64,000 nt of DNA from Homarus americanus. Taxonomy: Eukaryota > Arthropoda > Malacostraca > Decapoda > Nephropidae. The notes beneath the pieces are model-generated. The model was given only the letters and a program-made list of their open reading frames with translations. It had not been told where the DNA came from and did not search any database. The first letter of the stretch is position 1, and every line of letters starts with the position of its first letter. The translations under genes were made by a program, and so were the position numbers. The stretch is from contig NW_024742580.1 of assembly GCF_018991925.1 (NCBI RefSeq), forward strand, positions 111,001 to 175,000, read 5' to 3'. Below, piece after piece: positions 1 to 10,533 of this stretch.

Positions 1-96
1 GAATGATGGGTTGGGTGCCTGGACGGTGTGTGTGTGTGTGTGTGTGTGTGTGGCAATAAGTGAAGCTACGACATAATCTCCTTGGTAATAAGCCGC

Positions 97-157
<61 letters not shown>

Positions 158-1060
158 ATATATTTTGCAACAATATGCAAACTTGTGGAGTGTAACGACG
201 CCTGAACCATTGAATGACATCCCATCATACATGCAAATGATGAATTCTGTCCTAGTTCGGCTTACCTATTGCGTATTATTAAACACAGCGGAGTAATACA
301 CAAGCCTGACATTGAGGCCACAATTTAGAGATACATTGTGATGAACTGTGCAGCTGGTCTGTCTCCACCACCAGTTTAATAATACGATATCACTGGACAA
401 TATGAGAGAATATATTTCATTCAACTTTAAAGTCTTGCTGATGGATGGGTATACAGAGATAAATATCTATATTTCATAAGTGTTTAACATGCAGAATAGA
501 TAACTGGATTGACTGACGAGTGTAAATACTGTAATTTGAGTTCCCTTTGTCAGCCACTTCGATATTCCAAACGTTTATAGTTGTAGGATCATTGTGTTTA
601 TGATTCTCAAGTGAAGGGCGAGAATGGTGATACTTAATACTATATAACTCAGTATTGGTTCCATATACACTCCCAGTGTGCACTTTCTTTTGTTTTTTAT
701 TAATTCATAAGCGATAGAACGAGTATAGACGCAAAGATACTGAAACAAGTTACAGTGATAGAAAGAATTAGATATTTAGATCCTGTTACTGTAATCTCAA
801 TTGTTATCTATGACAGTATTACTATGTCACGTAGTCTTGTCTATTATTAGAATGGGTTACCTGATGCCAAACTCCTTGACAACTATGACATATTACTTCG
901 GAACTAACACACATATATCCCCCTCCCTCTAACTATGACTTATGGTAGTTTAAAACGTCAACATAGAGAGAGAGTTTTTTATCGTTAACGTCAACACACA
1001 CAGTTAATATATGTATTCCTTAAAAACAATGTCTTAAATATAAATTAAAGTCAACATAAA
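1..1060. other. Non-coding: GT and CT microsatellites, then unique AT-rich DNA
   Basis: A GT tract lies at 26-52 and a CT tract at 101-156. From 157 to 1060 I see AT-rich single-copy-looking DNA with no exon-like frame on either strand. It is probably intron or 3' flank of the receptor gene, whose missing downstream exons should lie in this direction. Confidence 0.7.
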
Positions 1061-1199
1061 CCTAACCTAGCCTAATCTAACCTAATCTAACCTAATCTAA
1101 CCTAACCTAACCTAACCATACCTAACCCAACCTAACCAAACCAAATCTAACCTAACCAAATCTAACCAAACCAAAGCAAATCTAACCTAACCTAACCAA
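1061..1199. repeat. Interstitial CCTAA (TTAGG) telomere-type array, degenerate
   Basis: About 28 pentamers of CCTAA and variants (TCTAA, CCAAA) run without long interruption. CCTAA is the complement of TTAGG, the arthropod telomere unit. The many variants and internal position mark it as interstitial, not a chromosome end. Confidence 0.9.
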
Positions 1200-1397
1200 A
1201 ATAATTCAGCTCATCACTCGTATCAACTGGGGGATATCTCATTTCCATTCCTGGGTTAACTGTTTGTCGTGGTTGAGTGATTGACTGTTAATATCTCGCA
1301 TCATATGAGGTAAAACAACCAATTATTGACTTGAGAGCCATGACACGTGTGAAGAGGAACAAGTCTGATGGATTGTGTCTTTGTTACTGTGTGAGGA

Positions 1398-1674
1398 GCG
1401 GGGGGTGGGGGGGAGGGGGGGGGGGGGAGAGGGAGGGGGAGTGGGGAGACTACCTAGGTCCTGATGGTCTCTATTGGTACAAAGGTTCACTGGTTCGAAG
1501 GTTCACTGATTCGAAGGTTCACTGGTTCAAAGGTTCACTGATTCGAAGGTTCAATGGTTCGAAAATTCACTGGCACGACGGCTCACTATTCCAAAGATTA
1601 GGTTAGACTTTTGAACCAACGAAACGAAGAAATATAGACCTATGATTGTTTGAGGAATTGAAAAAAAAGACGCC

Positions 1675-1722
<48 letters not shown>
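1398..1722. repeat. G-rich tract, 16-bp minisatellite and GA microsatellite
   Basis: G-runs at 1398-1447 could form a G-quadruplex on the plus strand. From 1482 to 1573 a 16-bp unit (AAGGTTCACTGGTTCG) repeats about six times with a few substitutions. A GA tract occupies 1679-1722. The open frame through this block is simple sequence, not a gene. Confidence 0.85.
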
Positions 1723-1724
<2 letters not shown>

Positions 1725-2090
1725 TTCGTTCTGTTAGGGAAAGGCGAAATGTGAGACTGTTGTGGGCACGACGATGCGATTCAACTTGTGTTTACCCTCG
1801 CGTCCACTAGTCAGATATGAGACAGCCAAATTGCCCTTACCCTCACACTCAACTACACCTAAACCTCACCCTTATAGATGGACACAAAGGGACCTATTTC
1901 CCTTATATCACCGACCATGACACAATGCCATTTACCACGGGATTGCTGACTGGGTAGGTGCCTGGGGGAGTTCCTGTAGTAATTTGAGAATAGTGAATGA
2001 TGGATGGCGGTAAGGCCTTGTTACCTGCCTGGTCAGCGAGTCGTCCTCCTCCTCCTTCCCCTCCCTCAGTTGTATTGTGTGGCGTGTGTG

Positions 2091-3227
2091 GATAGATGGA
2101 TGGATAGATAGATGGATGGATAGATATAGATAGATAGAATGTGACAGTGTTGCTCTGGGTAGTGTGGTAGGTGTGACAGTGTTGCTTTGTACAGGTGTGG
2201 TAGGTGTGGCAGTTTTGCTATGGGCAGGTGTGGTAGGTGTGGCAATGTTGCCATGGGCAGGTGTGGTAGGTGTGACAGTATTGCTTTGTACAGGTGTGGT
2301 AGTTGAATGCGGGTGCGCAAAGTCCGTAGACTTTCTATTGATAGAATGAGGTGTGGCAGTGTTGCTTTGTACAGGTGTGGTAGGTGTGACAGTGTTGCTC
2401 TGGGCAGGTGTGGTAGGTGTGACAGTGTTACTTTGTACAGGTGTGGTAGGTGTGACTGTGTTGCTTTGTGCAGGTGTGGTAGGTGTGACAGTGTTGCTTT
2501 GTGCAGGTGTGCTGAGTGTGACAGTGTAGCTTTGTACAGGTGTGGTAGGTGTAGGTGTTTTGCTTTGTACAGGTGTGGTAGGTGTGACAGTGTTGCTTTG
2601 TGCAGGTGTGCTGAGTGTGACAGTGTTGCTTTGTACAGGTGTGGTAGGTGTAACAGTTTTGCTTTGTACAGGTGTGGTAGTTGAATGAGGGTGCGCCAAG
2701 TCCGTAGACTTTCTGTTGATAGAATTATGTGTGGCAGTGTTGCTTTGTACAGGTGAGGTAGGTGTGGCAGTGTTGCTCTGGGCAGGTGTGGTAGGTGTGA
2801 CTGTATTGCTTTGTACTGGTGTGGTAGGTGTGACAGTATTGCTTTGTACAGGTGTGGAGAGTGTGACAATGTCGCCCTGGGCAGGTGTAGTAGGTGTGAC
2901 AGTGTTACTCTGGGCAGGTGTGGTAGGTGTGGCAGTGTTGCTTTGTACAGGTGTGGGAGTGTTGCTCTAGGAAGGTGTGGTAGGTGTGACAGTTTTGCTT
3001 TGTACAGGTGTGGTAGGTGTGGCAGTGTTGCTTTGTACAGGTGTGGTAGTTGAATGAGGGTGCGCCAAGTCCGTAGACTTTCTATTGATAGAATTAGGTT
3101 TGACAGTATTGCTTTGTACAGGTGTGGTAGGTGTGACAGTGTTGCTCTGGGCAGGTGTGGTAGGTATGACAGTATTGCTTTGTACAGGTGTGGAGAGTGT
3201 GACAGTGTTGCTCTGGGCAGGTGTGGT
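2091..3227. repeat. 33-bp minisatellite with roughly 370-bp higher-order repeat
   Basis: A GATA/GATG tract (2091-2139) leads into about 1.1 kb of a 33-bp unit (for example GGTGTGGTAGGTGTGACAGT plus a GTTGCTTTGTACA-like tail). A distinct block starting AGTTGAATG and containing GTGCGCCAAGTCCGTAGACT interrupts it at 2301-2348, 2679-2727 and 3048-3097. The spacings are 378 and 369 bp, so the array is built from a larger unit of about ten 33-mers plus one inserted block. Both strands stay open because 33 is divisible by three; the Leu-Pro-His or Cys-Gly-Arg translations are artefacts. Confidence 0.93.
2679..2727 (+). mobile_element. Dispersed GCGCCAAGTCCGTAGACTT element (best copy in array)
   Basis: The segment runs from AGTTGAATGAGG through GTGCGCCAAGTCCGTAGACT to TTGATAGAATTA. 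Nearly identical copies lie at 2301-2348 and 3048-3097, and diverged ones at 15004-15046 and, inverted, at 41505-41533. Within it AAGTC-CGTA-GACTT can form a short hairpin (5-bp stem, 4-nt loop). Occurrence at three separate loci 12 to 39 kb apart suggests a dispersed repeat, not part of the 33-bp unit. Family unknown. Confidence 0.65.
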
Positions 3228-3380
3228 ACTGATGACTCCATATCAATGTGGAGGTAGCCGTGACCCTCCCTGTTGACAGTGGTGGTCGAGGCAGGAAATT
3301 ATGACGTGAGAGAAGAGAGGGAGAAGAGAGGGAGAAGAGAGGGAGGAGGAAGGTCAGGAAGAAGAGAAGGAAGAGAAGGT

Positions 3381-3424
<44 letters not shown>
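3228..3424. repeat. GGGAGAAGA purine repeat and GT microsatellite
   Basis: From about 3305 to 3380 a degenerate GAGAGGGAGAA purine repeat is followed by a GT tract at 3379-3424. Confidence 0.85.
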
Positions 3425-3427
<3 letters not shown>

Positions 3428-4298
3428 CAACATTCAATTATCACTTTAATTATCACTATCAAATAAAGTAAATTGAAATGGAAATCACCAAGCTAAATGT
3501 GTCTCTCCACGGACCATTTAAATTGCACTAAAATCCTTGTTGAACCTTATGATGAGGATGAGTCTGTTTATCTATGTTTAAATGTTGACAGGTGTTTATA
3601 GTAGTGACGTTAGAGTAGTACCTGTGAGTCTTGTGTTTACGAGTACAATATAATAGACTCCTGTAGTATAAAGTAGTCCAGATTTTCACTACATTTTAAG
3701 GTACAACAGAATTTCCCTAAACTGTAAAGTGTTATTCTATCCCTGTACTATGATAGGTATATATTCCCGTCCTAAAAGTAGAACAGAATATCCCTGTACG
3801 ACAAAGTATTTCTGAATTTCCCTGCAACATAAGTTAGAGCGGAGTTTCCCTGCAACATACAGTAAAGCTGAGTTTCCCAGCACTATTCACAATAAAGCTA
3901 TCATAAACTAAAAACACGCATTTTTAAATACAAACCCTCGTTTAGGCCATCCATTACCCCCCAGGCAGGCGTACAACACTTTCAGCCTGACTGGCAACGT
4001 CATATCAAAATAGAAAAGGACTACACTGCCTGGCGCACGACGACTCCCATCAAATGGATGACCCTGACGTTTGATAGTCATTCACCTATACCTGGTATGT
4101 TTTCCCTTTTAGTGGGGGCCTTTATTTGTCTATCTTTCCTTAAAATAATCTATCAAACCTTTTAAATTAGTTACGATATATAGATGTGGTTCACAGTCCG
4201 GGAAATACTGACAACGAGACATGACGAATATAACACAAATTAACAATATTAAAAAAAAAGATTATGTGACAGGACAACAGGCTGTGATAATCAGTATG

Positions 4299-4299
<1 letters not shown>
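3425..4299. other. Intron or flank, no exon recognised
   Basis: AT-rich DNA with a weak tandem of a GAATTTCCCTGCAACATA-like unit near 3710-3890. I looked here on the minus strand for the next glutamate-receptor exon (a TDAALMYDAV-like segment) and found none. Confidence 0.65.

Positions 4300-4373
<74 letters not shown>
4300..4373. repeat. AT microsatellite, 37 copies
   Basis: Uninterrupted AT dinucleotides over 74 bp, about 120 bp downstream of the last receptor exon seen (minus-strand sense). Confidence 0.95.
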
Positions 4374-4374
<1 letters not shown>

Positions 4375-4490
4375 CCACATACTGACACACACATACACAA
4401 CCACTGACACATGTACACCACCAAGACCCAGAAGCCACGCACACCAATACTGAGACACACATGTACATCGTCAGTGACACACACACCCAC

Positions 4491-4658
4491 CTTGAGTGTG
4501 CTGGTCGGGGCATCTATGGTGCGGCCGTAACGCAGCTCACCGAACACCCAGTCCTGTATCACCCGCTGGACCAAGGTGTTCTCTGGGTCGACTATCCTGA
4601 GGGCGGTGATGTTCGTGCCCCCATGACGGAAGTCCTCTAGCTCCACTGTGTGTAGATC
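4491..4658 (-). CDS. Kainate-type glutamate receptor exon e (lobe 2, last exon seen)
   Basis: The exon is 168 bp, exactly 56 codons, with acceptor CCTCCTGCAG and donor AAG|GTGGGTG at 4490. It encodes DLHTVELEDFRHGGTNITAL, then RIVDPENTLVQRVIQDWVFG, then ELRYGRTIDAPTSTLK. The equivalent human GRIK segment reads [37 protein letters not shown] and onward. TNIT is an N-glycosylation sequon at the conserved family position. The next family segment (TDAALMYDAV and onward) should follow on an exon at lower coordinates. None is recognisable between 1 and 4490, so it lies beyond the window or in a form I cannot see. A 74-bp AT microsatellite lies about 120 bp into the following intron. Confidence 0.93.
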
Positions 4659-4829
4659 CTGCAGGAGGCGAGAGTAAGTGTGTGTAGGATCTTGCAGGAT
4701 ATATTAGTAAATAAATCAATAATAATATAATTAAAGAATGGTGAATACATCCTTTATAAACCACCACATATAACAATAATTGGAGACATAGGGGTAGTAG
4801 TTGTGGTAGAAGGTCGTCATCAAACTTAC

Positions 4830-4971
4830 CAGGGAGGTGATGAAATAATTGTGGTAGGAGGTCATCATCCCTATCTGCTGCGCCTGCTTGAGTACGTTGA
4901 AGATGTTCTTACGCTCTACATCCAAGACAACGTGAGTCACCCCGGCTTTCTTGGCGTCCTTCAACATCGGT
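4830..4971 (-). CDS. Kainate-type glutamate receptor exon d (lobe 2 of amino-terminal domain)
   Basis: The exon is 142 bp (one base plus 47 codons), with acceptor GTCACCCAG and donor CTG|GTAAGTT at 4829. It encodes (R)PMLKDAKKAGVTHVVLDVE, then RKNIFNVLKQAQQIGMMTSY and HNYFITSL. This matches human GRIK PLLKEMKRGKEFHVIFDCS, then the helix ending in QALAMGMMTEYYHYIFTTL. The motif GMMT(S/E)YHxYF.T(S/T)L is diagnostic for the kainate-type group. Arg is built from AG of the 6812-6960 exon plus the first A here, which confirms the pairing. The next exon is only 171 bp away. Confidence 0.94.
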
Positions 4972-6477
4972 CTGGGTGACGAGAAGGCCATGGATTGTGT
5001 CGGCAAGTAATATATAGTGACAGGAGGATGAGGGAGATAGAGAGACACAGAGAGAGACAGGGAGATAAGAGATACAGAGAGAGAGACACAGAGGTTGGCT
5101 GGTGTATGTGATTGAGAAGAGATGTCTGGCTGTAGGGGATAATATTTTTTCAATAGATCTGAACGAATTGGTGTACTACAAGACTACCTCCCTCCTCTAC
5201 ACCACTGGACAAGCTACAAGACTACCCACACCTAACTCTGGACAGGCTACAAGACTCCCTCCCCCCCCCATATTCCTCTCTATGCTCCAGGCTACACAAA
5301 CTAAGTGGACTTTTTCATAACATTGTTTTCTTTTTAAGGGAAAACTAAAACAAAAAATATTTCTTATTACTCTTAACCCAAGTTTAGGGGGGGGGAGGGG
5401 GGTGGGGGGGGGTTGAGGGGGCAGGGGGTAGGAGACACTTTGCATAACAAAATTTAATAGGCTCATAATTTTAGCGTTATTACTGAACATACAGTTTTCT
5501 CAGCGTCGTGTAATGAGGGTAAGAGGAGGTTTTGCCAGCCAAGAGAGAACAGTTGTTGTGAGTTGGTGTTTGGAGCATGTTCTTGACACCTTTGTCTGCT
5601 TCTACAAGATAGCTTTTATGCGAAGTGGTTATATAAAACTCATTACTTGAATTGAAACTTTTTTTTTTTTATAGTCAAGAGAAAATTCCTACAAATATCA
5701 TGTCATTTTCTTTCTCACATATTCTCAGGCAGTTTACACCTACCAAGTCACTGAGCATATATGGTAATGTTAATACAATATAACTACACAAAGAAATATC
5801 TGTCGTTAAATATAATGGAATTTTTTATACAATGGTGTAAAATTTTCAGCTAAATGTATGTATAATGTGAGGTATTAGTTCCTACCTTTGTAATAGACTG
5901 ACACAGGTATACAGGTAAACACTCGTATCTAGAGACTTATGAATGAATAAGACTTCTGGGTTACCTGGTGAGATATATAGTCAGGTAATTAAAGTCCTCC
6001 TAAATTATATTAATGATGATCCTATAATACCTGGAGTATATTAGTGTGATAAACCAAACTATATAACTCACCAACACGAGTTATCTTAAGCTACGTTTGT
6101 ATAATTTAGGTTAATGATGTAATTATCTCCACAGAATGATACTGATGGTGATAATGATAATGACAAAAACTTGATTGAACTTTTATTTAATATTTCTCCT
6201 CAGTCTTAGCTGTAGGTAATCTCAGTCTTGTCTCGCCTCAGTCTTAACCAGTATCAGTCTTAACTCAGTCTTTTTCCCAGTGGCAGTCTTCCCCATGTAA
6301 TGTCTTTCTCTCAATACGTCTCCCTTATTCTCAGTCTTATCACAGTAATCTCATACCCTAATCTCAGTCTTAGCTCAAGAGTGACCTTGGCTCATTAGAT
6401 TCAGTCTTAGCCCAGTAATCACCTCACTAAGTAGGTAATCTCACCTCAAGTTTGAAGTTGATGCTAACTTAGGGAGC

Positions 6478-6522
<45 letters not shown>

Positions 6523-6626
6523 AGTAATGCACAAAGTGTGTTCCCTAGTGAGATATTAAGGTAAAGTTGGCGTCTATATTGTGTAAGTGTCACTGATAGC
6601 GGGGAGTATAGGCAGATTAGAAGTGA

Positions 6627-6661
<35 letters not shown>

Positions 6662-6811
6662 GTAACATTATTACTACTACAACTAATGCTATTGCTACTA
6701 CTATTACTACTTCTATCTATAATAATACTAATAATAATGACAATACTACGACTACTACTACTAATAATAATAATAATAATAAGGGGTCAGTTAGCCACCT
6801 TGCGGGCTCAC
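4972..6811. other. Receptor intron with simple repeats
   Basis: This 1840-bp intron holds a GAGACAG-rich stretch (about 5030-5095), a duplicated CTACAAGACT motif (5205-5260), G-runs at 5386-5430 with quadruplex potential, and a long unique AT-rich part. It also has a degenerate CTCAGTCTTA repeat at about 6199-6420, CT dinucleotides at 6483-6520, and an ACT tract starting at 6627 that decays into AAT up to 6780. No extra exon is expected here, because the flanking exons are adjacent in the protein family. Confidence 0.8.
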
Positions 6812-6960
6812 CTGTAATCGTCGGAGACTGGAAGCTGTCTGAGGTTAATCTTCCAGGTGTAGTTCTTGAGGAGTTCCTGTACACGCACGAGACCATTGTT
6901 GTTCTCGTAGATGACACAGAACTTACGCCACCCCAAAGTCTTCAACACGTCCATATACGC
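6812..6960 (-). CDS. Kainate-type glutamate receptor exon c (lobe crossover of amino-terminal domain)
   Basis: The exon is 149 bp (49 codons plus two bases), with acceptor CCACTGCCAG and donor CAG|GTGAGC at 6811. It encodes AYMDVLKTLGWRKFCVIYEN, then NNGLVRVQELLKNYTWKINL, then RQLPVSDDY and the first two bases of Arg. It matches the GRIK stretch around the [20 protein letters not shown] strand-turn-helix and the RQLPAD strand. KNYTW contains an N-glycosylation sequon (NYT), suitable for an extracellular domain. The preceding 2925-bp intron carries a copy of the dispersed GAACGTTC element, and the following 1840-bp intron carries CT, ACT and CAGTCTT repeats. An ACT microsatellite ends about 30 bp from the donor. 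Confidence 0.93.
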
Positions 6961-8262
6961 CTGGCAGTGGGGGGGTAAAGAGACCCTAGTTTAGAGATCT
7001 TTGTGTGTCTGTGTGTGGGTAATCGATTATCACTCACAGCTAACACATCAACGGGTGACAACTACTAGATTGAGAGATTAACAGCAGATCCCTCAAGTGT
7101 GGTAACCAGAGAGGGTGGATAATGATAACAGCTACTCGTGTTGTGGGGAAGGGGGGGGATGGGGGGGATGGGGGGGAGGGGGAATTTAGAGGTACTTACG
7201 ATACACAACTCGGTACTCATCAAAGATTCTCACTTGACTAAATACTGGTAGAATATTAACGTTTTTTTTATCGACTTATAGCGCGTCTTCGAGAAAAAAC
7301 AAAACAAAAGTCAGATGTTTCGGAAATAAAATGAATATTAATTGAGGAATGAGAGGAATGAGAGGAATGAGAGGAATGACACTTGAGGCAGAAGTTGTAG
7401 AATGTGATCACTATGATAATTTTCATAATCCTTTTATTTTTATTTATTTTTTTATTTTGTTGGAAAAGTCTATGGATGTGTATTATTTCTTGTAGGTAGA
7501 GGGAGCTATTGCAAAGTTTCAAAGTAATCCACTGAAGTACTTGGTTCGGAACATACAGACAGACAGACGTACAGACAGATAGAGACCCTAGTTTATATAT
7601 GTGTCTCTCCCTGTCATACTATTAGACGGGGAACAAAAAACAACCATCCATCTAAATTCTGATTCCCATTATATTAAACACCTCATCAGCGTCTAAACAG
7701 GTTCTTGTTAGCGGAGGCATTTATTTATATAGTCCTTCGTCTACCTGGGTGCTCGGAGCCTTCACAATAAAGACTCTCAAGCCTCCGTCACCTTCACCCA
7801 AGATCCACCTCTCTCTCTCTCTCTCTCTCCACTTGATCTAAATTGGGCTCATTGGGGAACTGAGTAACATATCAGACTGACTTGAGATTACTACTGTGAA
7901 CTCCAGATAACACGACTCTCTCTCGTCGCAAATTACTACCACCGGCTCCTAAGATCCTCCTGAAGGTGAAACTGAACCTGCAGGTAGATGTGATGGTGGG
8001 TGTTGATCTTACCACTTCGCTCTGCTCGTTAACCCACCAATGGTACCCAAATAATGGAGTTGTAATGGTTAAAACTGTAATGGCTTCCAACATCAATAGA
8101 TAAAGTAATAAAACCATTAATGTTTAGTATCATCATCAAATGTTTATATCATTAAAGATTTCTTCAGCATTATGAACTTTCATGTCATTCAATTTCACTA
8201 TCAGTTATTTATACCGTCGAGGAGGACATCCTAATGGCGCTCAACACCATCACAACGCCAAC

Positions 8263-8382
8263 ACGAACAATCAACAGCGTTTGAAGTCCCACTCCAGCCC
8301 TTATAACGACACGCTCATGAAGCTACATCAGACGAACGATCGCCGCCTTCTGCCTGCAGTGGTGCCTCTTTTATGGTACGGA
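8263..8382 (+). mobile_element. Dispersed GAACGTTC-core element, copy 1
   Basis: From AACAATCAACAGCG through CAGACGAACGATCGCC to CTGCAGTGGTGCCTCTTTTA this aligns by eye with 38316-38432 and 57859-57978. Shared blocks are AACAATC.ACAGCG, a CATGA..GCTA segment, CAGACGAACG, then CTGCAGTGGTGCTC and a TTTATGGT-like tail. No coding capacity, so a short non-autonomous element is the likeliest class. It lies in the 6961-9885 intron of the receptor gene. Confidence 0.6.
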
Positions 8383-8429
8383 CAATGGCATTCTCCTCCA
8401 CCACACAATGACAGGTCTTGTGGGAGGAG

Positions 8430-8492
8430 GCGCGCCAGACGAACGAACGCTCGCTTTTTGTGTGTACTGGCGCTCTTTTACGAGGGAAACAC
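8430..8492 (+). mobile_element. Dispersed GAACGTTC-core element, copy 2 (3' part only)
   Basis: GCGCCAGACGAACGAACGCT, then TTTTTGTGTGTACTGGCGCT and a CTTTTACGAGGG tail, repeats the distal half of the element at 8263-8382 after about 50 bp. The two form a tandem or nested pair. Confidence 0.5.
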
Positions 8493-9005
8493 CCGAGATC
8501 TTCAACACCACCAGTTTCTACCCAGTTCTCGCCGCCTCTAGGAAATTTTGCATGTGAGTTCCCGTAGCTGTAACTCTCGTCTGAAGCGGCTTTGTTTATC
8601 TCGTGCCGTTGAAACTGTACACACAGTTTATCACCTCAGGAAACACTTAATGGGTTTGCTCAACACTCTTAGTTCAGATGCTGGGTGTGCATCGAGGAAC
8701 ATTACTGCTTGTGTAAGAGGCTTGGTATGAAGTATTTGTTCGGTGTGTTTCTGTGATTGTTATTATTCTTATTACTACAATCATTATCTCGTTTCGCCTG
8801 GTTCATTTACCCATTATCACATCTACACAGTTTCGAAAATTTAGCTAAGAATAAAAAATAATCAGGGGTGAAGGTCAGCATTGCACTAACACGACACTGC
8901 TTAACACGATGACCGAACCCCAACACCATGTCAACAAACGTACTTGACATGACATTCACTTCTCAAAACTGAATCGCAAAATGATTCGGTGAGTATTCAA
9001 GTGAG

Positions 9006-9065
9006 GACCTGACCTAACCTAACCTAACCTAACCTAACTTAACCTGACCTGACCTGACCTAACCC
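9006..9065. repeat. Interstitial CCTAA/CCTGA array
   Basis: About 11 pentamers, CCTAA with a change to CCTGA at the distal end, inside an intron of the receptor gene. Confidence 0.9.
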
Positions 9066-9885
9066 ACTACACTTCTTTGCCAAAATATGACCCCTAGTGA
9101 TTTATGAGTCTATGTAGGTCATCATACCAAAGTATTTTTAAGATACGAACAAAAGGAGATAAGATTATGCTGGATGAGCTCATTCCAGTAAAACACGTAA
9201 TCTGTCGTATGGATGAAAAGATGGATGAGCTGCATCTCTGGTTGAAGTTGATGGATTGCCTCACTTAACCACTATCTGAGATGCTGGTCCACATTTTTAT
9301 ACAAGATTCCCGCCTTAATATTTTTCACGAAACTGGTGATATAATGAGGTACAATTACGCTCCGAGTCTCTGTGTTAAATTCGTCTTCCTGTTGGCTATC
9401 AGGTTAATGTCGTGTGTTTAATTTATCGTTATCACAGGTTCGAATTCAAAATGGAAATTTAATCTAAGAGCCTTTGGGAATCCATCTCTGTATCATGACT
9501 GGAGTGAAAGATTGCTACACCTTCTCACATTTGCACTAAAGGCAAAATTCTAACTTACGATATTTTAAGAATATTTTTATATCGTAGCTTATAATGACTC
9601 AGTTCAATACATTTTCACATCTTTAGTAAGGGAAAGAACATCACCTTAGCTAAAATTAGTAAATAGAAATAGAGATTGATGGAGTAAGTGCATAGATGGA
9701 CTTTACTTTAGAGTAGATGAATTGAAAGATATGATCAAATAAACAAATAGAAATTGACAGAGTATAAACAAGAAGACTAGTTTGATCAGAGAATTGATTA
9801 AAAAAAAACAACAAAAAAGAAATCTATTCCACCTTGACCATAGTTGATTGGAGGAGGTAAGGATTGACTATAAACTGGACTTTAC

Positions 9886-10070
9886 CTTGGCTAGAGTTGA
9901 CGGATGGGGGTAGAGATTGACGGAGTACGCGTCTCTGGTAAGTCTAAAGTCCCACCTATTCTCTATATGCGGTATTTCCAGAGCGTCACAGATCGATTGG
10001 ACGTGAGATGAGGTTTGACCAGACTGTGGACCAAAGATAGCGGCGACTCCAGATTTAAGAAGTGAACAAA
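9886..10070 (-). CDS. Kainate-type glutamate receptor exon b (lobe 1 of amino-terminal domain)
   Basis: The exon is 185 bp (two bases plus 61 codons), with acceptor CCCACAG at 10071-10077 and donor AAG|GTAAAGT at 9885. It encodes VCSLLKSGVAAIFGPQSGQT, then SSHVQSICDALEIPHIENRW, then DFRLTRDAYSVNLYPHPSTL and AK. The GVAAIFGP strand, the QSICDALxxPHI helix and the YPHPSTLA segment are the most conserved part of the kainate receptor amino-terminal domain (human GRIK: GVAAIFGP, VQSICNALGVPHI, LYPDFSSL). The first codon is completed by the last G of the 10534-10689 exon across a 463-bp intron. No missing residue or frameshift was seen. Confidence 0.94.
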
Positions 10071-10533
10071 CTGTGGGAGAGACAGTTAGTTTGGATTAGT
10101 GACTGTGTGGGAGACAGTCACTTTGGGGTAGCGACTGGCATAGTGACTGTGTAGAAGAGAGTCAGTTAATAATAATAATAATAATATAAATAATAATAAT
10201 AATAAAAATAATAATAATAATAATCTCACTATATAAGAACACAAAAGTTTAAATAACAATGAAATATTATTAAAATAGTTTGAACTTACTTTAATCTATT
10301 ATATAAGTTTACCTTTTCTCAAAGTTAAATGTAATAAGGCAACTTATTATTAAAGAACATTTTTAAGAGGACCTTTATCAATATAGACAGACGGGCCTAA
10401 GACGGTAAAATTCTCTCTCTTTCTGTCTCTTCTATACTCTCTCTCTCTCACTCTCTCTCTTTCTTACTTTCTCTCTTGTCTCACCCTTTCTCTCTCTCAC
10501 TCCCTATCACTCTTTTCTCTCGCTTTCTCCTAC
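10071..10533. other. Receptor intron, 463 bp, with AAT tract
   Basis: Includes an AAT microsatellite (10167-10224) and a CT-rich stretch (10413-10530). On the coding strand that stretch is GA-rich and lies just after the donor. Confidence 0.85.

Larger units (their letters stand above)
6961..9885. other. Receptor intron, 2.9 kb, with repeats and dispersed elements
   Basis: Contains G-runs at 7144-7182 (GGGGGGGATG repeated), a GAGGAATGA repeat (7344-7379), a short CT tract (7810-7828), two copies of the dispersed GAACGTTC family (8263-8382 and 8430-8492) and a CCTAA array (9006-9065). The frame 8182-8541 is open only across the dispersed elements, and I do not consider it a gene. 8493-9005 and 9066-9885 look unique and non-coding. 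Confidence 0.75.

Noticed and set aside
1061..1199. Chromosome end (telomere)
   Set aside because: The array is degenerate, short and flanked on both sides by ordinary sequence; other TTAGG arrays lie in both orientations.
1930..2060. Possible exon reading TRPYRHPSFTILKLLQELPQ next to a GTAACAAG donor-like site
   Set aside because: It does not match any segment of the glutamate receptor and has no clear acceptor.
1932..3241. Long Thr-Pro-Val-Gln and Leu-Pro-His repeat proteins on the minus strand, plus Cys-Gly-Arg frames on the plus strand
   Set aside because: A 33-bp tandem unit keeps several frames open at once, so none is specific evidence for a protein.
7872..7980. Possible exon reading FSFTFRRILGAGGSNLRRER on the minus strand after an acceptor-like CTGCAG
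   Set aside because: It lies between two receptor exons that are adjacent in the protein family, and the sequence is not receptor-like; no donor fits.
8182..8541. 119-residue plus-strand frame in a receptor intron
   Set aside because: Its sequence is mainly two copies of a dispersed repeat also present at 38 and 58 kb without a conserved frame.
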